Shown: positions 25,730 through 34,785, numbered from the stretch's first letter. The stretch is 44,346 nt of DNA from Cryptoclostridium sp036644995 (GCA_036644995.1 JAVXOZ010000017.1:1-44346), one strand, 5' to 3'. The notes: generated from the letters alone by a model not told the origin. A program made the numbers and translations.

Positions 25730-27988
25730 TGAAAAAATTTAATGAGAAAACTTTAATGATTATAATATTTGCTGCTATTATTGCCATTACCTTATCCGGA
25801 CTTTGGCTTTATTACACAGGCTTGCAAAAGGATTTAGAAGCCCAAACCCACGCAACCCTTAACGAAATTTTAGAACAGCAAAAATATAATTTTAAAAGTG
25901 CCGTTGAAGCAGAATTAGAAACCGTAGTTGCCAGTGCCATATCTGTTTCACACATATCCTCTGACCAAAATAATTTAATGTCTGCCATTGAAGAAATTGC
26001 CCAAAGCTCACGGTTTGAGTTTTTAATTTTAGCGGATACCCAAGGCAATTCCATAAACAGCAATGGCGATGTGGTGAAAGTAACAGGGAGAGAGCACTAT
26101 GAACGTGCCATGAAAGGGGAAACCTTTGTTTCTGAACCAATTAAATCTTTAATAAGTGACGATATGATTATTCCTTTTTCTACCCCTGTAAAAAAAGATG
26201 GTGAAATAGTTGGGGTTTTAATTGGGGTTTGCTCCACGGAGCGTTTTAATAATCTGCTTTTACCTTCCTTTGATGGCAAAGGCTATGCTTTTGTGGTGGA
26301 TAAAGATGGCAACATTATATCTAAAACCAACAATGAATACGTGGTAAATAACACCAACAATCTTTTTGAACTATGGGAAAACGATACTGAATTTTATAAA
26401 TTTGATGATATTACAAAAATTAAATACAATGTTAATCACAATAAATCCGGTCATTCCAGCTATAAAATCGGAGAGGAAAACAGGCTTACCCACTACGCAC
26501 CCATTGGGGTGAACGATTGGTATATTTTTGTGGCAGTGCCAAATGAAGTTATTTCAGAAAATGCAGAAGCAATAACCAAAACCGCCAGCCTATTAGTTAT
26601 TTTAATTGTGCTTTGCTTCAGTATGTTTATTTTTTACATAATATATATGAAAAACAAAGCGTTTAAAATCAATGCACAGCACATAAAAGGTTTGGAAAAA
26701 ATTGCCTATGTGGATGACCTTACAGGTGCCCGAAATTACAATAAATTTAATATAGATGCCCAAAAAATATTAGATGCAACACCTAATGTTGCCCATATAA
26801 TAGTAAAAATGGATATTGTAAATTTTAAATTGATTAACAAAATGTATGGCTTTGAAACAGGTAATTTGGTGCTTAAAAACATTGCCAAAGCCTTGGATGC
26901 TGTGTTGGTTGAAGATAGCGAAATATTTGGCCGCATAGTGGTGGATGAATTTGTAATTTTGCAAAATTATTACGGTGTAGAGTATCAAAAATCCATACAA
27001 AAAAGATTTTTAGAAAACTTTAAATTTTTAATGGGTAAGGATTTCACTTATAAGGTTTCCTTTAAGCTTGGTCAATATGTGGTAGATAAAAACCACCCCA
27101 ACCATGTGGATATAAACGAACTTTTTGAAATGGCAAATTTTGCCCACCGCAGGGCTAAAAAAAGCTTAACCGCAATAGCGGTTGCTTATGATGAAACCAT
27201 GGCAAAAGAAGCCATGCAGCACAAAGAGATAGAAAATAAAATGGAAAATGCCTTAATAGCAGGGGAATTTAAGGTATATTTGCAACCAAAATATCAGTTA
27301 TCCAATGAAAAAATTGCCGGTGCCGAGGCTTTGGTGCGGTGGATAAATAAAGATGGAAAATTGATGATGCCCATGGATTTTATACCTCTTTTTGAAAAAA
27401 ATGGCTTTATAACAAAATTGGATAGCTATATGCTCAACAAGGTTTGTGCCATTATTAAAGGGTGGATGGATAATAATATTGAGCCTGTAACGGTATCTGT
27501 TAATTTTTCCAGATTACATTTAAGCAACAAAAATTTCGTTAAAAATATATGTAAAACCGTGGATAGCTACGAAATTCCCCGAAAATATATTGAAATAGAA
27601 ATTACCGAAACCGCAATTTTTGAAAATTTGAATGCTTTCAAAACCGTGTTAAACAACCTGCACCAAGAGGGATTTCAGCTTTCCATGGACGATTTTGGCA
27701 GTGGTTATTCATCCTTGGGCTTATTGCAGAATTTACACGTGGATGTAATAAAAATAGACCGCAGCTTTTTTCTTAATCTGGAAAACAAACACCGCACCGA
27801 TGTGGTGGTGGCAAACGTTATTACCATGGCAAAGGAGCTTAAAATAAGCACCGTTGCCGAGGGCATAGAAGAAAAATCAGCGGTGGATTTACTTAAAAAC
27901 TTAGGCTGCGATATGATACAGGGCTTTTATTATGATAAGCCAATGCCTGTGGATGACTTTGTAAAAAAACTTACGGAACAAAGAAAAT
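25729..27988 (+). CDS. Membrane GGDEF-EAL protein, probable c-di-GMP phosphodiesterase (3' end in gap)
   Basis: At least 753 residues are visible. N-terminal helix (about 8-28), extracytoplasmic Cache domain (about 35-275), second helix (about 282-305), GGDEF domain and EAL domain. The cyclase motif is degenerate (VVDEF at 404-408), so that domain is probably regulatory. The EAL domain looks active: EALVRW at 533, NFSRLHLS, ETAIFEN, MDDFGSGYSSLGLL and KIDRSFF. The EAL fold is essentially complete at the assembly gap, so only a few C-terminal codons are missing. Any frame that continues through the N run is an artefact. It is translationally coupled to the cyclase upstream. Confidence 0.87.
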
Positions 27989-28088
27989 NNNNNNNNNNNN
28001 NNNNNNNNNNNNNNNNNNNNNNNNNNNNNNNNNNNNNNNNNNNNNNNNNNNNNNNNNNNNNNNNNNNNNNNNNNNNNNNNNNNNNNNN
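27989..28088. other. Assembly gap (100 N)
   Basis: Exactly 100 N, a conventional gap size rather than a measured length. It lies between the 3' ends of two convergent genes, where this genome tends to carry tandem repeats, which may explain the break. Confidence 0.98.
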
Positions 28089-28103
28089 TGGTAAATGCCT
28101 AAA

Positions 28104-29411
28104 TTATTCGGCGGTAAATTGCCCATATTCCGCACCCATATCTATATGCTTGTATTTTTCGCTGCCACTTTCCTTGGGTGCTGTTATTTCAAACCCAGCA
28201 GCATTTTGGAATATCATCACATAATCCGAACCGCCAAAAAGGAAATTTCCCAACATATCACCTTTTTTAACCGCTGTGCCGGGCTTTACATTATCTTCAA
28301 AATTTACCGAGGAAACTTGGGACATACCAATGGGCAACAATGCCACCAAGCCATATTTTTCCGTTTCCATAATTACACAGCCACGGGTTTCTATCATTTG
28401 CCACCCTGGTGTAGCAGCATTAAGAACATATTTTTCGGTTTTGGCATCCCATTCCACATAGCCCCCCACCGCATCATCTTGGGGAATTATTTTTACCTCT
28501 TTTATCACACCATCAACGGGAAAGTGGTAGCGGTGATAATCGTGAACATCTAAAAAAGTGTGGGTTAATACCCCATTGGCAAATTGGTCTTTATATTCAC
28601 TTTCCTTGCCAATAAGGTCGCTGATGGATGTAAATTCCTTGGATTTAACGGTAATACCATCCTTGTGCACAATGTGGGAATCTCCATCAATATTCCAAAC
28701 ACCTTGGGGCACGGAATCCCCAGGGGAAACTAAAATTTTGGGGTCTGCCGCCGCTGCTATGGGGCGTTTATCCGGAGATGATAGGTACCTTGCAAAAAAC
28801 TCGTTAAAGGTTTGCCAGTTTTTGGGGTCCTCATATAAATCCCCCTGCAAGCCGAAGCGTTCATCATCGTAAGCCAATTTATAAAATTCTTCGTTCCAAG
28901 ATTTTTTGGTATCTAAAAACTTACCCCATTCCTTGGTAAAATCTATTAACCAACTGCGATATGGCTCTGCGTATTGCAGGGAATTATTATAAAGCCCTTT
29001 GCCATCTAACTCCTCTAAGGGGCGGTCGTTAATAAAATAAAAATAGTTTAAACTTTGGTCTATTTGCTCATATAATTTGGGGTCCGGCAAATTTTGGGAG
29101 ATATTCCAAGGCATTGCGGTGGCTGCCCAGTCAATATATTCATAGTATTCTTCTATGGATTGAGCGGGGTTTGTTTCTTTATTGGGGTTAATTTCTTTGG
29201 CTTTATCTATGGATTTTATTAAAAGTTTTTCCACCTCAGGATTTTCTTCCATAATATTGATAAGGCTTTCAGTTATGGCTTGGTGCTCCTTGGTTGGTGC
29301 TTCAGGTTCCGTTGTGTTGGAGCAGGCGGTGGCACAGAGCACCATAATCAAACAAAGGGATAACAATGCTTGAGCTTTAATTTTTGCCAAAAGATTTTTC
29401 CTAATCTTCAT
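28104..29411 (-). CDS. Phosphatidylserine decarboxylase-related lipoprotein
   Basis: 435 aa. A lipoprotein signal peptide (LLSLCLIMVLCATAC, Cys near residue 30) is followed by an Asn/Glu-rich linker. The rest is a PSD-type domain: WQTFNEFFARYL, DVHDYHRYHFPVDG (the conserved His region) and, near the end, FGGSDYVMIF in place of the usual LGST self-cleavage site. The Ser of GGS could still form the pyruvoyl group. Known PSDs make phosphatidylethanolamine at the inner membrane; an exported, lipid-anchored version is unusual and its substrate is unknown. I start it at 29411, eight bases after GAGGAG. It converges on the GGDEF-EAL gene across the gap. Confidence 0.75.
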   Translation of the reverse strand: MKIRKNLLAKIKAQALLSLCLIMVLCATACSNTTEPEAPTKEHQAITESLINIMEENPEVEKLLIKSIDKAKEINPNKETNPAQSIEEYYEYIDWAATAMPWNISQNLPDPKLYEQIDQSLNYFYFINDRPLEELDGKGLYNNSLQYAEPYRSWLIDFTKEWGKFLDTKKSWNEEFYKLAYDDERFGLQGDLYEDPKNWQTFNEFFARYLSSPDKRPIAAAADPKILVSPGDSVPQGVWNIDGDSHIVHKDGITVKSKEFTSISDLIGKESEYKDQFANGVLTHTFLDVHDYHRYHFPVDGVIKEVKIIPQDDAVGGYVEWDAKTEKYVLNAATPGWQMIETRGCVIMETEKYGLVALLPIGMSQVSSVNFEDNVKPGTAVKKGDMLGNFLFGGSDYVMIFQNAAGFEITAPKESGSEKYKHIDMGAEYGQFTAE

Positions 29412-29510
29412 GTTTTTTCTCCTCAATTAAATAAAATTTGTTAAATGCTTCAATAATATATATTTACCATTTTTGGTGAACTTATACTTAAAAATATCCC
29501 ATGGAGATGA

Positions 29511-29549
29511 TTTACAAAATTTGTAAAATTCCGCAAAAAGATATATAAT
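29511..29549 (+). promoter_or_regulatory. Promoter of the VOC gene with overlapping 17-bp palindrome
   Basis: TTGTAA (29521-29526), 17-base spacer, TATAAT (29544-29549). The perfect palindrome TTTACAAAATTTGTAAA (29511-29527) covers the -35, a good position for a repressor. The lipoprotein gene is divergent on the other side. Confidence 0.65.
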
Positions 29550-29586
29550 AAGTTAAGGAAATATAAATAAAAGGAGTATGAAAATT

Positions 29587-29946
29587 ATGAAATATTTATG
29601 GACAACAATTCAGGTGGAAAATTTAGATGAATCCATAGCTTTTTATCACGATATTGTAGAACTACCTTTAAACAAACGCTTTGCCGTAGGTGAAGATGTG
29701 GAAATTGCCTTTATGGGTGATGGAGAAACAAATATTGAGCTGTTATACAATAAAAAAACAGCCAAGGATTACCACAGAGAGGGTATTTCCTTGGGATTTA
29801 AGGTTACATCTTTAACCGAAACCATGGAGGTTTTAAAAGCCAAAGACCTTAAAATTTCCGATGTTTTTTCACCCAATCCCCACACCTCATTTTTCTTTGT
29901 GAAAGATCCCAATGGTGTAAATATACAATTTGTAGAAGAAAAATAA
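29587..29946 (+). CDS. VOC-family (glyoxalase/bleomycin resistance-type) protein
   Basis: 119 aa with the paired beta-alpha-beta-beta-beta fold of the vicinal oxygen chelate superfamily. The first module has TTIQVENLDESIAFYHDIVELPLNKRF and the second GISLGFKVTSLTETMEVLKAKDL, ending FFFVKDPNGVNIQFVEE, which carries the usual C-terminal metal Glu. It resembles lactoylglutathione-lyase-like proteins; the substrate is unknown. I choose the ATG at 29587, ten bases after AAGGAG, because the ATG at 29578 is too close to that site. It is monocistronic, with a palindrome over its promoter. Confidence 0.82.
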   Translation: MKYLWTTIQVENLDESIAFYHDIVELPLNKRFAVGEDVEIAFMGDGETNIELLYNKKTAKDYHREGISLGFKVTSLTETMEVLKAKDLKISDVFSPNPHTSFFFVKDPNGVNIQFVEEK

Positions 29947-30503
29947 ACCAACTGAAATTTAAACCACAGGCTAAAAAAATTTAATTAAAAACCATATTTG
30001 CTTAAACTTAAAGTGTTTTGTAAGTTTTTGCAGATATGGTTTTAATTTGCGTAATTTTTGTAGATATGGGTTTGACGTGGGTTTGTTTTTACGAATGTGG
30101 GGTTTGATTTGCGTTTGTTTTACAGATGTGGTTTGATTTACGTTTGTTTTACGGATGTGGGTTGATTTACGTTTGTTTTACGGATGTGGGTTTGATTTAC
30201 GTTTGTTTTACGGATGTGGGTTTAATGTGGGTTTGATTTGCGTTTATTTTACGGATGTGGGTTTGATTTGCGTTTGTTTTACGGATGTGGGTTTGATTTT
30301 CGTTTGTTTTACGGATGTGGGTTGATTTACGTTTGTTTTACGGATGTGGGTTTGATTTTCGTTTGTTTTACGGATACGGTTTATTTTTCGTTTGTTTTAT
30401 GGTTGAAATTCTCGGTATTTTGCGGATATGAGTTGATTTGCGTAGTTTTGTAGATATGGGTTTGATTTGCGTTTGTTTTTGCGGATATGGGTTTTTGGGT
30501 AAA
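29947..30503. repeat. ~30-bp minisatellite, about a dozen copies
   Basis: From about 30058 to 30495 a unit like TTTACGTTTGTTTT followed by ACGGATGTGGGTTTGA repeats with small changes (TTTGCG, TTTTCG and TGCGGATATGG variants). The plus-strand frame across it encodes repeats of RLFYGCGFD but begins inside the array without a ribosome site. No gene is called. It lies between the VOC gene and the hydrogenase operon. Confidence 0.75.
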
Positions 30504-30532
30504 CTAAAAGCGGCACATTGTGCCGCTTTTAG
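30504..30532. terminator. Bidirectional terminator between VOC gene and hydrogenase operon
   Basis: CTAAAAGCGGCACA pairs with TGTGCCGCTTTTAG, a perfect 14-bp stem around one central base. It serves the hydrogenase operon on the minus strand (about 295 bp after hydA) and the VOC transcript on the plus strand. Confidence 0.85.
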
Positions 30533-30826
30533 CTTGAAAGGAGTTGATATTAAATCTATTATTGAAGTATATTGCATCTATCTGCATGATACGTTGATAA
30601 TAAAGATACTTACTTAATTCTATGGCATCAAATTGCTTTTAGCTACATTTATCTGCATTTAGCTGGCATTAACTGCTTTTTAGCTGTACAGTAAGTTGAT
30701 ACTAAATCTACTAACTTAAGCCTATGGCATCTAAATCTAACTGACTTTTTAGCTGCCTTTAATCGGGCTTTAGCTGCCATTATCTGCCTTTATCTGCCTT
30801 TAACTCTTTTATCTGCGTTAAAGTTA
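30533..30826. repeat. Degenerate repeats downstream of hydA
   Basis: Three loose copies of GTTGATAxTAAATCTA with CTATGGCATC, then a run of TTTAGCTGCC/TTATCTGCC units, occupy this gap. No ORF or RNA was recognised. Confidence 0.5.
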
Positions 30827-32548
30827 TTACTTAACTATATTGCTTCTATCCACATAATGGGTGTGGAGCAATTCATGGGATAAGTAACCGTTGGGTTCGC
30901 CTAAATAATCTTTATAAAGCATGGCAACCTCTTTATTTTGATGGGATAATCTCACGGGTAAATTAAGGTCTGTTTTATAAACAGCGTCTAAACGGTAATC
31001 CATCTTTTGCCAATTTTTCAAAGGATTGCCGCCCCCACCAATGCACCCACCTGGGCAGGTCATAACTTCTATAAAGTGATAATCGGCTTTGCCCTCACGT
31101 ATGGCTTCCAAAAGTTTTCTGGCATTACCCATGCCGTGGGCAACCGCTACTTTAACAGGAATATCACCCACCTGCACTGTGGCTTCTTTTACGCCTTCAA
31201 AACCACGCACGGCTTTAATATCTATATTTTCAAGCTCTGCACCTGTTAGCACTGCATAAACTGTACGCAAGGCGGCTTCCATAACGCCCCCGGTAACCCC
31301 AAATATTTCTCCGGCACCGCTGCCTAAGCCAAAGGGGCTATCAAATTCCGTTTCGGGCAAATCCTTAAAGGAGATACCTGCGTAATCTATCATCCTTGCC
31401 AATTCTTGCACCGTTAGCACTGCATCTATATCCTGATAGCCGTCACGTCCCAGTTCAGGGCGTTTTGCTTCAAACTTTTTAGCAGTACAGGGCATTACCG
31501 AAACACTGTAAATATCCTCTGGCTCTTTATTTTGCTGTTTGGCATAATAGGTTTTTATCAAAGCCCCAAACATACCTTGGGGAGATTTGCAACTGGAAAG
31601 ATGGGGTAAAAGGTCGGGATAAAAAGTTTCGCAAAACTTAATCCAACCCGGGCTGCAAGATGTTATCATGGGCAGTGCTCCACCGTTTTTAATGCGGCTG
31701 ATAAGCTCTGTACCTTCTTCCATAATGGTTAAATCCGCAGTGAAATCCGTATCGAAAACTTTATCAAATCCCAAGCGTTTCATAGCTGTAACCACTTTGC
31801 CCGTGGTAACTACTCCGGGTTCTAAGCCCAAGGCTTCACCCAAGGTAATACGCACCGCCGGAGCAACCTGTGCCACAACTTCCTTATGGCTATCTATCAT
31901 ATCCCAAACTTTATCACGATCATCATGAACTACCAAAGCACCCACAGGGCACATTTGCACACATTGTCCGCAATTTATGCACACTGTTTCTGCCAATTGT
32001 TTGCCATATGCAGGGGTAACCACGGTTTCAAAACCACGGCGTTCCCTTGCCAAGGCACTAACTGTTTGCACCTCATTACACACTGTTATGCAGCGGTTAC
32101 AGTTAATACATTTGGAGTGATTCCGCACAATGGAAGGTGAAGATATATCTTTTGTAGCTTCCCTAACTACGGTAGGATAGCGAATTTCGTAATCGAAATG
32201 CAATTCACGGGCTATATTTTGCAATTCACAGGTGCCGCTTTTATCGCAGCTTAAACACTCCTTGGAGTGGTGGGCAAAAATAAGCTCTAAAATATTTTTT
32301 CTGGCACGGCGTACTCTGGGGCTGGTGGTTTTTACAACCATACCTTCACGAACAGGGAAAGCACAGGAGGGAACCAACACACGTTCACCTTCAACCTCCA
32401 CCACGCAAATGCGGCAATTTGCCTTTACACCCTGATCCGGATGGTAGCACAAAGTGGGGATTTTAATATGTAAGGCTCTTGCGGCTTCTAAAATCGTGGT
32501 ATTTTTTTCAACTTCCACGGTTTGACCATCAATAGTTAGTTTAACCAT
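30827..32548 (-). CDS. hydA: NAD(P)-linked [FeFe]-hydrogenase catalytic subunit HydA
   Basis: 573 aa, no signal peptide, so cytoplasmic. In order: an N-terminal 2Fe-2S domain (Cys 34, 45, 48, 62), a His/Cys 4Fe-4S site (HHSKEC from 93, then Cys 101 and 107), two 4Fe-4S clusters (Cys 147-157 and 190-200) and the H-cluster domain. The H-cluster motifs are L1 TSCSPGW (296-302), L2 MPCTAKKFE (352-360) and L3 MTCPGGCIGGGG (496-507). L1 has Ser where the exported hydrogenase in this window has a second Cys. With HydB and HydC it should couple H2 to NAD(P)H and perhaps ferredoxin. Its ATG overlaps the hydB stop (TAATG). The maturases HydE, F and G are not in the window. Confidence 0.93.
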   Translation of the reverse strand: MVKLTIDGQTVEVEKNTTILEAARALHIKIPTLCYHPDQGVKANCRICVVEVEGERVLVPSCAFPVREGMVVKTTSPRVRRARKNILELIFAHHSKECLSCDKSGTCELQNIARELHFDYEIRYPTVVREATKDISSPSIVRNHSKCINCNRCITVCNEVQTVSALARERRGFETVVTPAYGKQLAETVCINCGQCVQMCPVGALVVHDDRDKVWDMIDSHKEVVAQVAPAVRITLGEALGLEPGVVTTGKVVTAMKRLGFDKVFDTDFTADLTIMEEGTELISRIKNGGALPMITSCSPGWIKFCETFYPDLLPHLSSCKSPQGMFGALIKTYYAKQQNKEPEDIYSVSVMPCTAKKFEAKRPELGRDGYQDIDAVLTVQELARMIDYAGISFKDLPETEFDSPFGLGSGAGEIFGVTGGVMEAALRTVYAVLTGAELENIDIKAVRGFEGVKEATVQVGDIPVKVAVAHGMGNARKLLEAIREGKADYHFIEVMTCPGGCIGGGGNPLKNWQKMDYRLDAVYKTDLNLPVRLSHQNKEVAMLYKDYLGEPNGYLSHELLHTHYVDRSNIVK

Positions 32549-33801
32549 TAATTACGCCCCCTTTCGATAGCTTTGAGATATGCACCATAAAAATTATTTA
32601 AAGTGGATAATACAGGGATGGGAGATGCCTGACCAAGACCGCAAAAAGAGGAATCCATCATGGTTTTGGAAAGCTCTCTGATATTATCCAAGTCGCTTAG
32701 GGTGCCTTCTCCATCTCTGATTTTTTTCACCAAACCCAAAAGTCTGGTGGTGCCTTCACGGCAAGGGGTGCATTTTCCGCAGCTTTCATGGGCAAAAAAT
32801 TCCAAAAGGCTCTGAACCACAGCTAAAATATCGTTGGTGTCATCTATTACCATAATATCCCCTGCTCCCAGTGATATGCCACGGGAAGCAATGCTGTTAA
32901 TATCCAGCTCTATATCAATTTGGTCTGCATTGATAATAGCACCGCTGCCACCACCAAGCTGCACACCTAAAAGATTACCATTTTTAACTCCCCCACCAAC
33001 CTTATAAATAAGGTCTTTCAGGGAAACCCCCATGGGAAATTCGTAAACGCCCCCGTTTTTAACATTGCCACAAATGGTAAAAAGTTTGGTGCCTGGGGAG
33101 CCTTTAGTACCTAAATTCTTAAACCACTCCGCACCTTGGCGTAAAATAATTGCCACATTAACCAAGGTTTCCACATTATTTATAACTGTGGGTTTGCCAT
33201 ATAAACCACAAACACCTGGGTAAGGCGGTTTAAAACGTGGTTCTCCACGTCTGCCTTCAATGGATTCCAAAAGGGCGGTTTCTTCACCGCACACATAGGA
33301 GCCGCCACCTGATACCAATTTTATATCAAAATCAAAGGTAGAACCTGCAATATTTTCACCTAAGTAGCCGCTTTCTCTGGCGTTATTAATGGCTGTTTTT
33401 AAAACAGGCATTATATAGGGATATTCTGCCCGCAGATAAATATAACCTTGGGTTGCCCCCACAGCATAGCCGGTAATTGCCATGCTTTCAATTAAACTTA
33501 AGGGGTCGCCGGTCATGAGCACACGGTCCTTATTGGTGCCGGGTTCTCCTTCATCTGCATTGCACACCACATATTTTTGATCTGCCACAGTGTCGTAGGT
33601 GGTCATCCATTTTACACTAACGGGAAAACCTGCACCACCACGCCCACGGAGATTTGAAGCTTTTATTTCATCTATTATTTCGAGTTGAGTCATGGTTAAG
33701 GCTTTTTCCAAACCTCTAAAACCACCTGCTGCCTTATATTCCTCGATGGAAGCAGGATTTATTTTGCCTACATTAGCCAATAGAACTCTGGTTTCTTCCA
33801 T
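32548..33801 (-). CDS. hydB: Hydrogenase flavoprotein subunit HydB (NuoF-like)
   Basis: 417 aa. It has the FMN/NAD(P) site SNLRGRGGAGFPVSVKW (about 49-65) and NADEGEPGTNKDR (about 82-94), and the C-terminal 4Fe-4S set SCGKCTPCREGT (about 343-354). It passes electrons between NAD(P)H and the hydrogenase. It is shorter than many bifurcating HydB proteins: neither the N-terminal thioredoxin-like 2Fe-2S domain nor a C-terminal ferredoxin domain is present, so it resembles bare NuoF. It lies between hydC (two bases apart) and hydA (one-base overlap). Confidence 0.92.
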   Translation of the reverse strand: MEETRVLLANVGKINPASIEEYKAAGGFRGLEKALTMTQLEIIDEIKASNLRGRGGAGFPVSVKWMTTYDTVADQKYVVCNADEGEPGTNKDRVLMTGDPLSLIESMAITGYAVGATQGYIYLRAEYPYIMPVLKTAINNARESGYLGENIAGSTFDFDIKLVSGGGSYVCGEETALLESIEGRRGEPRFKPPYPGVCGLYGKPTVINNVETLVNVAIILRQGAEWFKNLGTKGSPGTKLFTICGNVKNGGVYEFPMGVSLKDLIYKVGGGVKNGNLLGVQLGGGSGAIINADQIDIELDINSIASRGISLGAGDIMVIDDTNDILAVVQSLLEFFAHESCGKCTPCREGTTRLLGLVKKIRDGEGTLSDLDNIRELSKTMMDSSFCGLGQASPIPVLSTLNNFYGAYLKAIERGRN

Positions 33802-33803
33802 AA

Positions 33804-34292
33804 TTATACAACCCCCTTTTGATACTGAAGTAGAATTTCTTTGATTTTATCCACGGTGAGGTCTGTGTAGGCTTCATCGTTAATCATTACTGCGGGGGAT
33901 TCATCGCACAGCCCGATACATTCACAAAATTCCAGTGTAAACATACCATCTTTGGTGGTTTCACCCGGTTTAATTTGCAAAGTTTCGCAAACTGCATCCA
34001 TTATTTCCTGTGAGCCACAAATCATACAGGGTGCACTTTTGCACATTCTGATAATGTATTTTCCTCTGGGTTTTGTGGAGAACATTTGATAAAACGTAAT
34101 GTAATCATAAATTTGAGATTCGGGTATACCTGTGGTATTGCCAACAATTTCCGCAACCTCTTTGGAAAAACCGTTGGAAGAAATGTTTTGAATATCCAAA
34201 AGAATACTCATTAATTGCTCTGGTTGATCCTTATAGTTTGCGGCTATGGACTCAATTTCTTTCACTGCATTGGAAGATAGAATTTTTACCAT
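33804..34292 (-). CDS. hydC: Hydrogenase 2Fe-2S subunit HydC (NuoE-like)
   Basis: 162 aa thioredoxin-like ferredoxin. The four ligands are visible: Cys84 and Cys89 (CKSAPC) and Cys125 and Cys129 (CECIGLC). Length and fold match NuoE/HydC. It is the first gene of the hydC-hydB-hydA operon and has a strong GGAGG site. A 12-bp hairpin lies in its leader six bases before that site. Confidence 0.92.
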   Translation of the reverse strand: MVKILSSNAVKEIESIAANYKDQPEQLMSILLDIQNISSNGFSKEVAEIVGNTTGIPESQIYDYITFYQMFSTKPRGKYIIRMCKSAPCMICGSQEIMDAVCETLQIKPGETTKDGMFTLEFCECIGLCDESPAVMINDEAYTDLTVDKIKEILLQYQKGVV

Positions 34293-34308
34293 GTAATTAC
34301 CTCCTTAT

Positions 34309-34342
34309 GTAGTATTTTTGCTTTTCCGACAAAATATACTAC
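34309..34342 (-). promoter_or_regulatory. Leader hairpin in front of hydC
   Basis: GTAGTAT (34309-34315) with the adjoining TTTTG pairs with CAAAA plus ATACTAC (34336-34342), one bulged base. It ends just before the hydC ribosome site (34299-34304). It could be an mRNA-stabilising hairpin or an operator; no T-run follows, so it is not a terminator. Confidence 0.5.
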
Positions 34343-34531
34343 TTTTGTTGTATACGCCTTTTAGTAACACAGAACCACCGGTGCTATTATAATAATTGCT
34401 GCAACAAATAATGGTTTAAAAAAGATTGCAGAAAATATTTATTTTTTCCACAATCCCATAGGTTTTTACTAATTTGCTCCAATCAACATTAACGAGATTA
34501 ATTATTTTATTTTAGCCCAAAAAAGTGGATA

Positions 34532-34667
34532 AGCCGAAGTAAGTTATTTGAAGAATATTGAAAGGGGAATATTGATTTTGTTATTTGATAGGCACATCTG
34601 CACAAGTGTCTACTAATAAAATATTTATTGGTAAAGCGAAAATTGTTTCAATTAACTTACTTCGGCT
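34532..34667. repeat. 136-bp element with 21-bp inverted ends
   Basis: AGCCGAAGTAAGTTA (34532-34546) is the exact reverse complement of TAACTTACTTCGGCT (34653-34667). After one T-T mismatch the pairing continues for TTGAA/TTCAA, giving 20 of 21 bp. The interior holds a small hairpin GGCAC...GTGTC. A further hairpin CAAGGTGA/TCACCTTG (34668-34694) and AGTAG/CTACT (34698-34715) follow directly. No coding frame. It is either a small mobile element or a structured RNA. Confidence 0.6.
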
Positions 34668-34731
34668 CAAGGTGAACTTTGGAGACTCACCTTGCCCAGT
34701 AGAGATAGGACTACTTAGCATATATTATTCA

Positions 34732-34785
34732 CATTTAGGTGAAATAATATTTACTGTTGCGTAAAATATTATTTACGCCTAAATG
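34732..34785. repeat. Long AT-rich hairpin in the focA-hydC gap
   Basis: CATTTAGG (34732-34739) plus AAATAATATTTAC pairs with GTAAAATATTATTT plus CCTAAATG (34778-34785), about 19-21 bp with small bulges around a short loop. It has no T-run on either side, so it is not a typical terminator. Confidence 0.6.

Noticed and set aside
27989..28224. Continuation of the GGDEF-EAL frame beyond the N run
   Set aside because: The frame after the gap is antisense to the lipoprotein gene, and the gap length is arbitrary, so continuity means nothing.
30238..30453. Plus-strand ORF with repeated RLFYGCGFD
   Set aside because: It is a by-product of the 30-bp minisatellite, beginning inside the array with no ribosome site.
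30058..30495. CRISPR array
   Set aside because: The units are contiguous and diverge throughout; there are no unique spacers between constant repeats and no cas genes in the window. The same holds for the arrays at 12358 and 34911.
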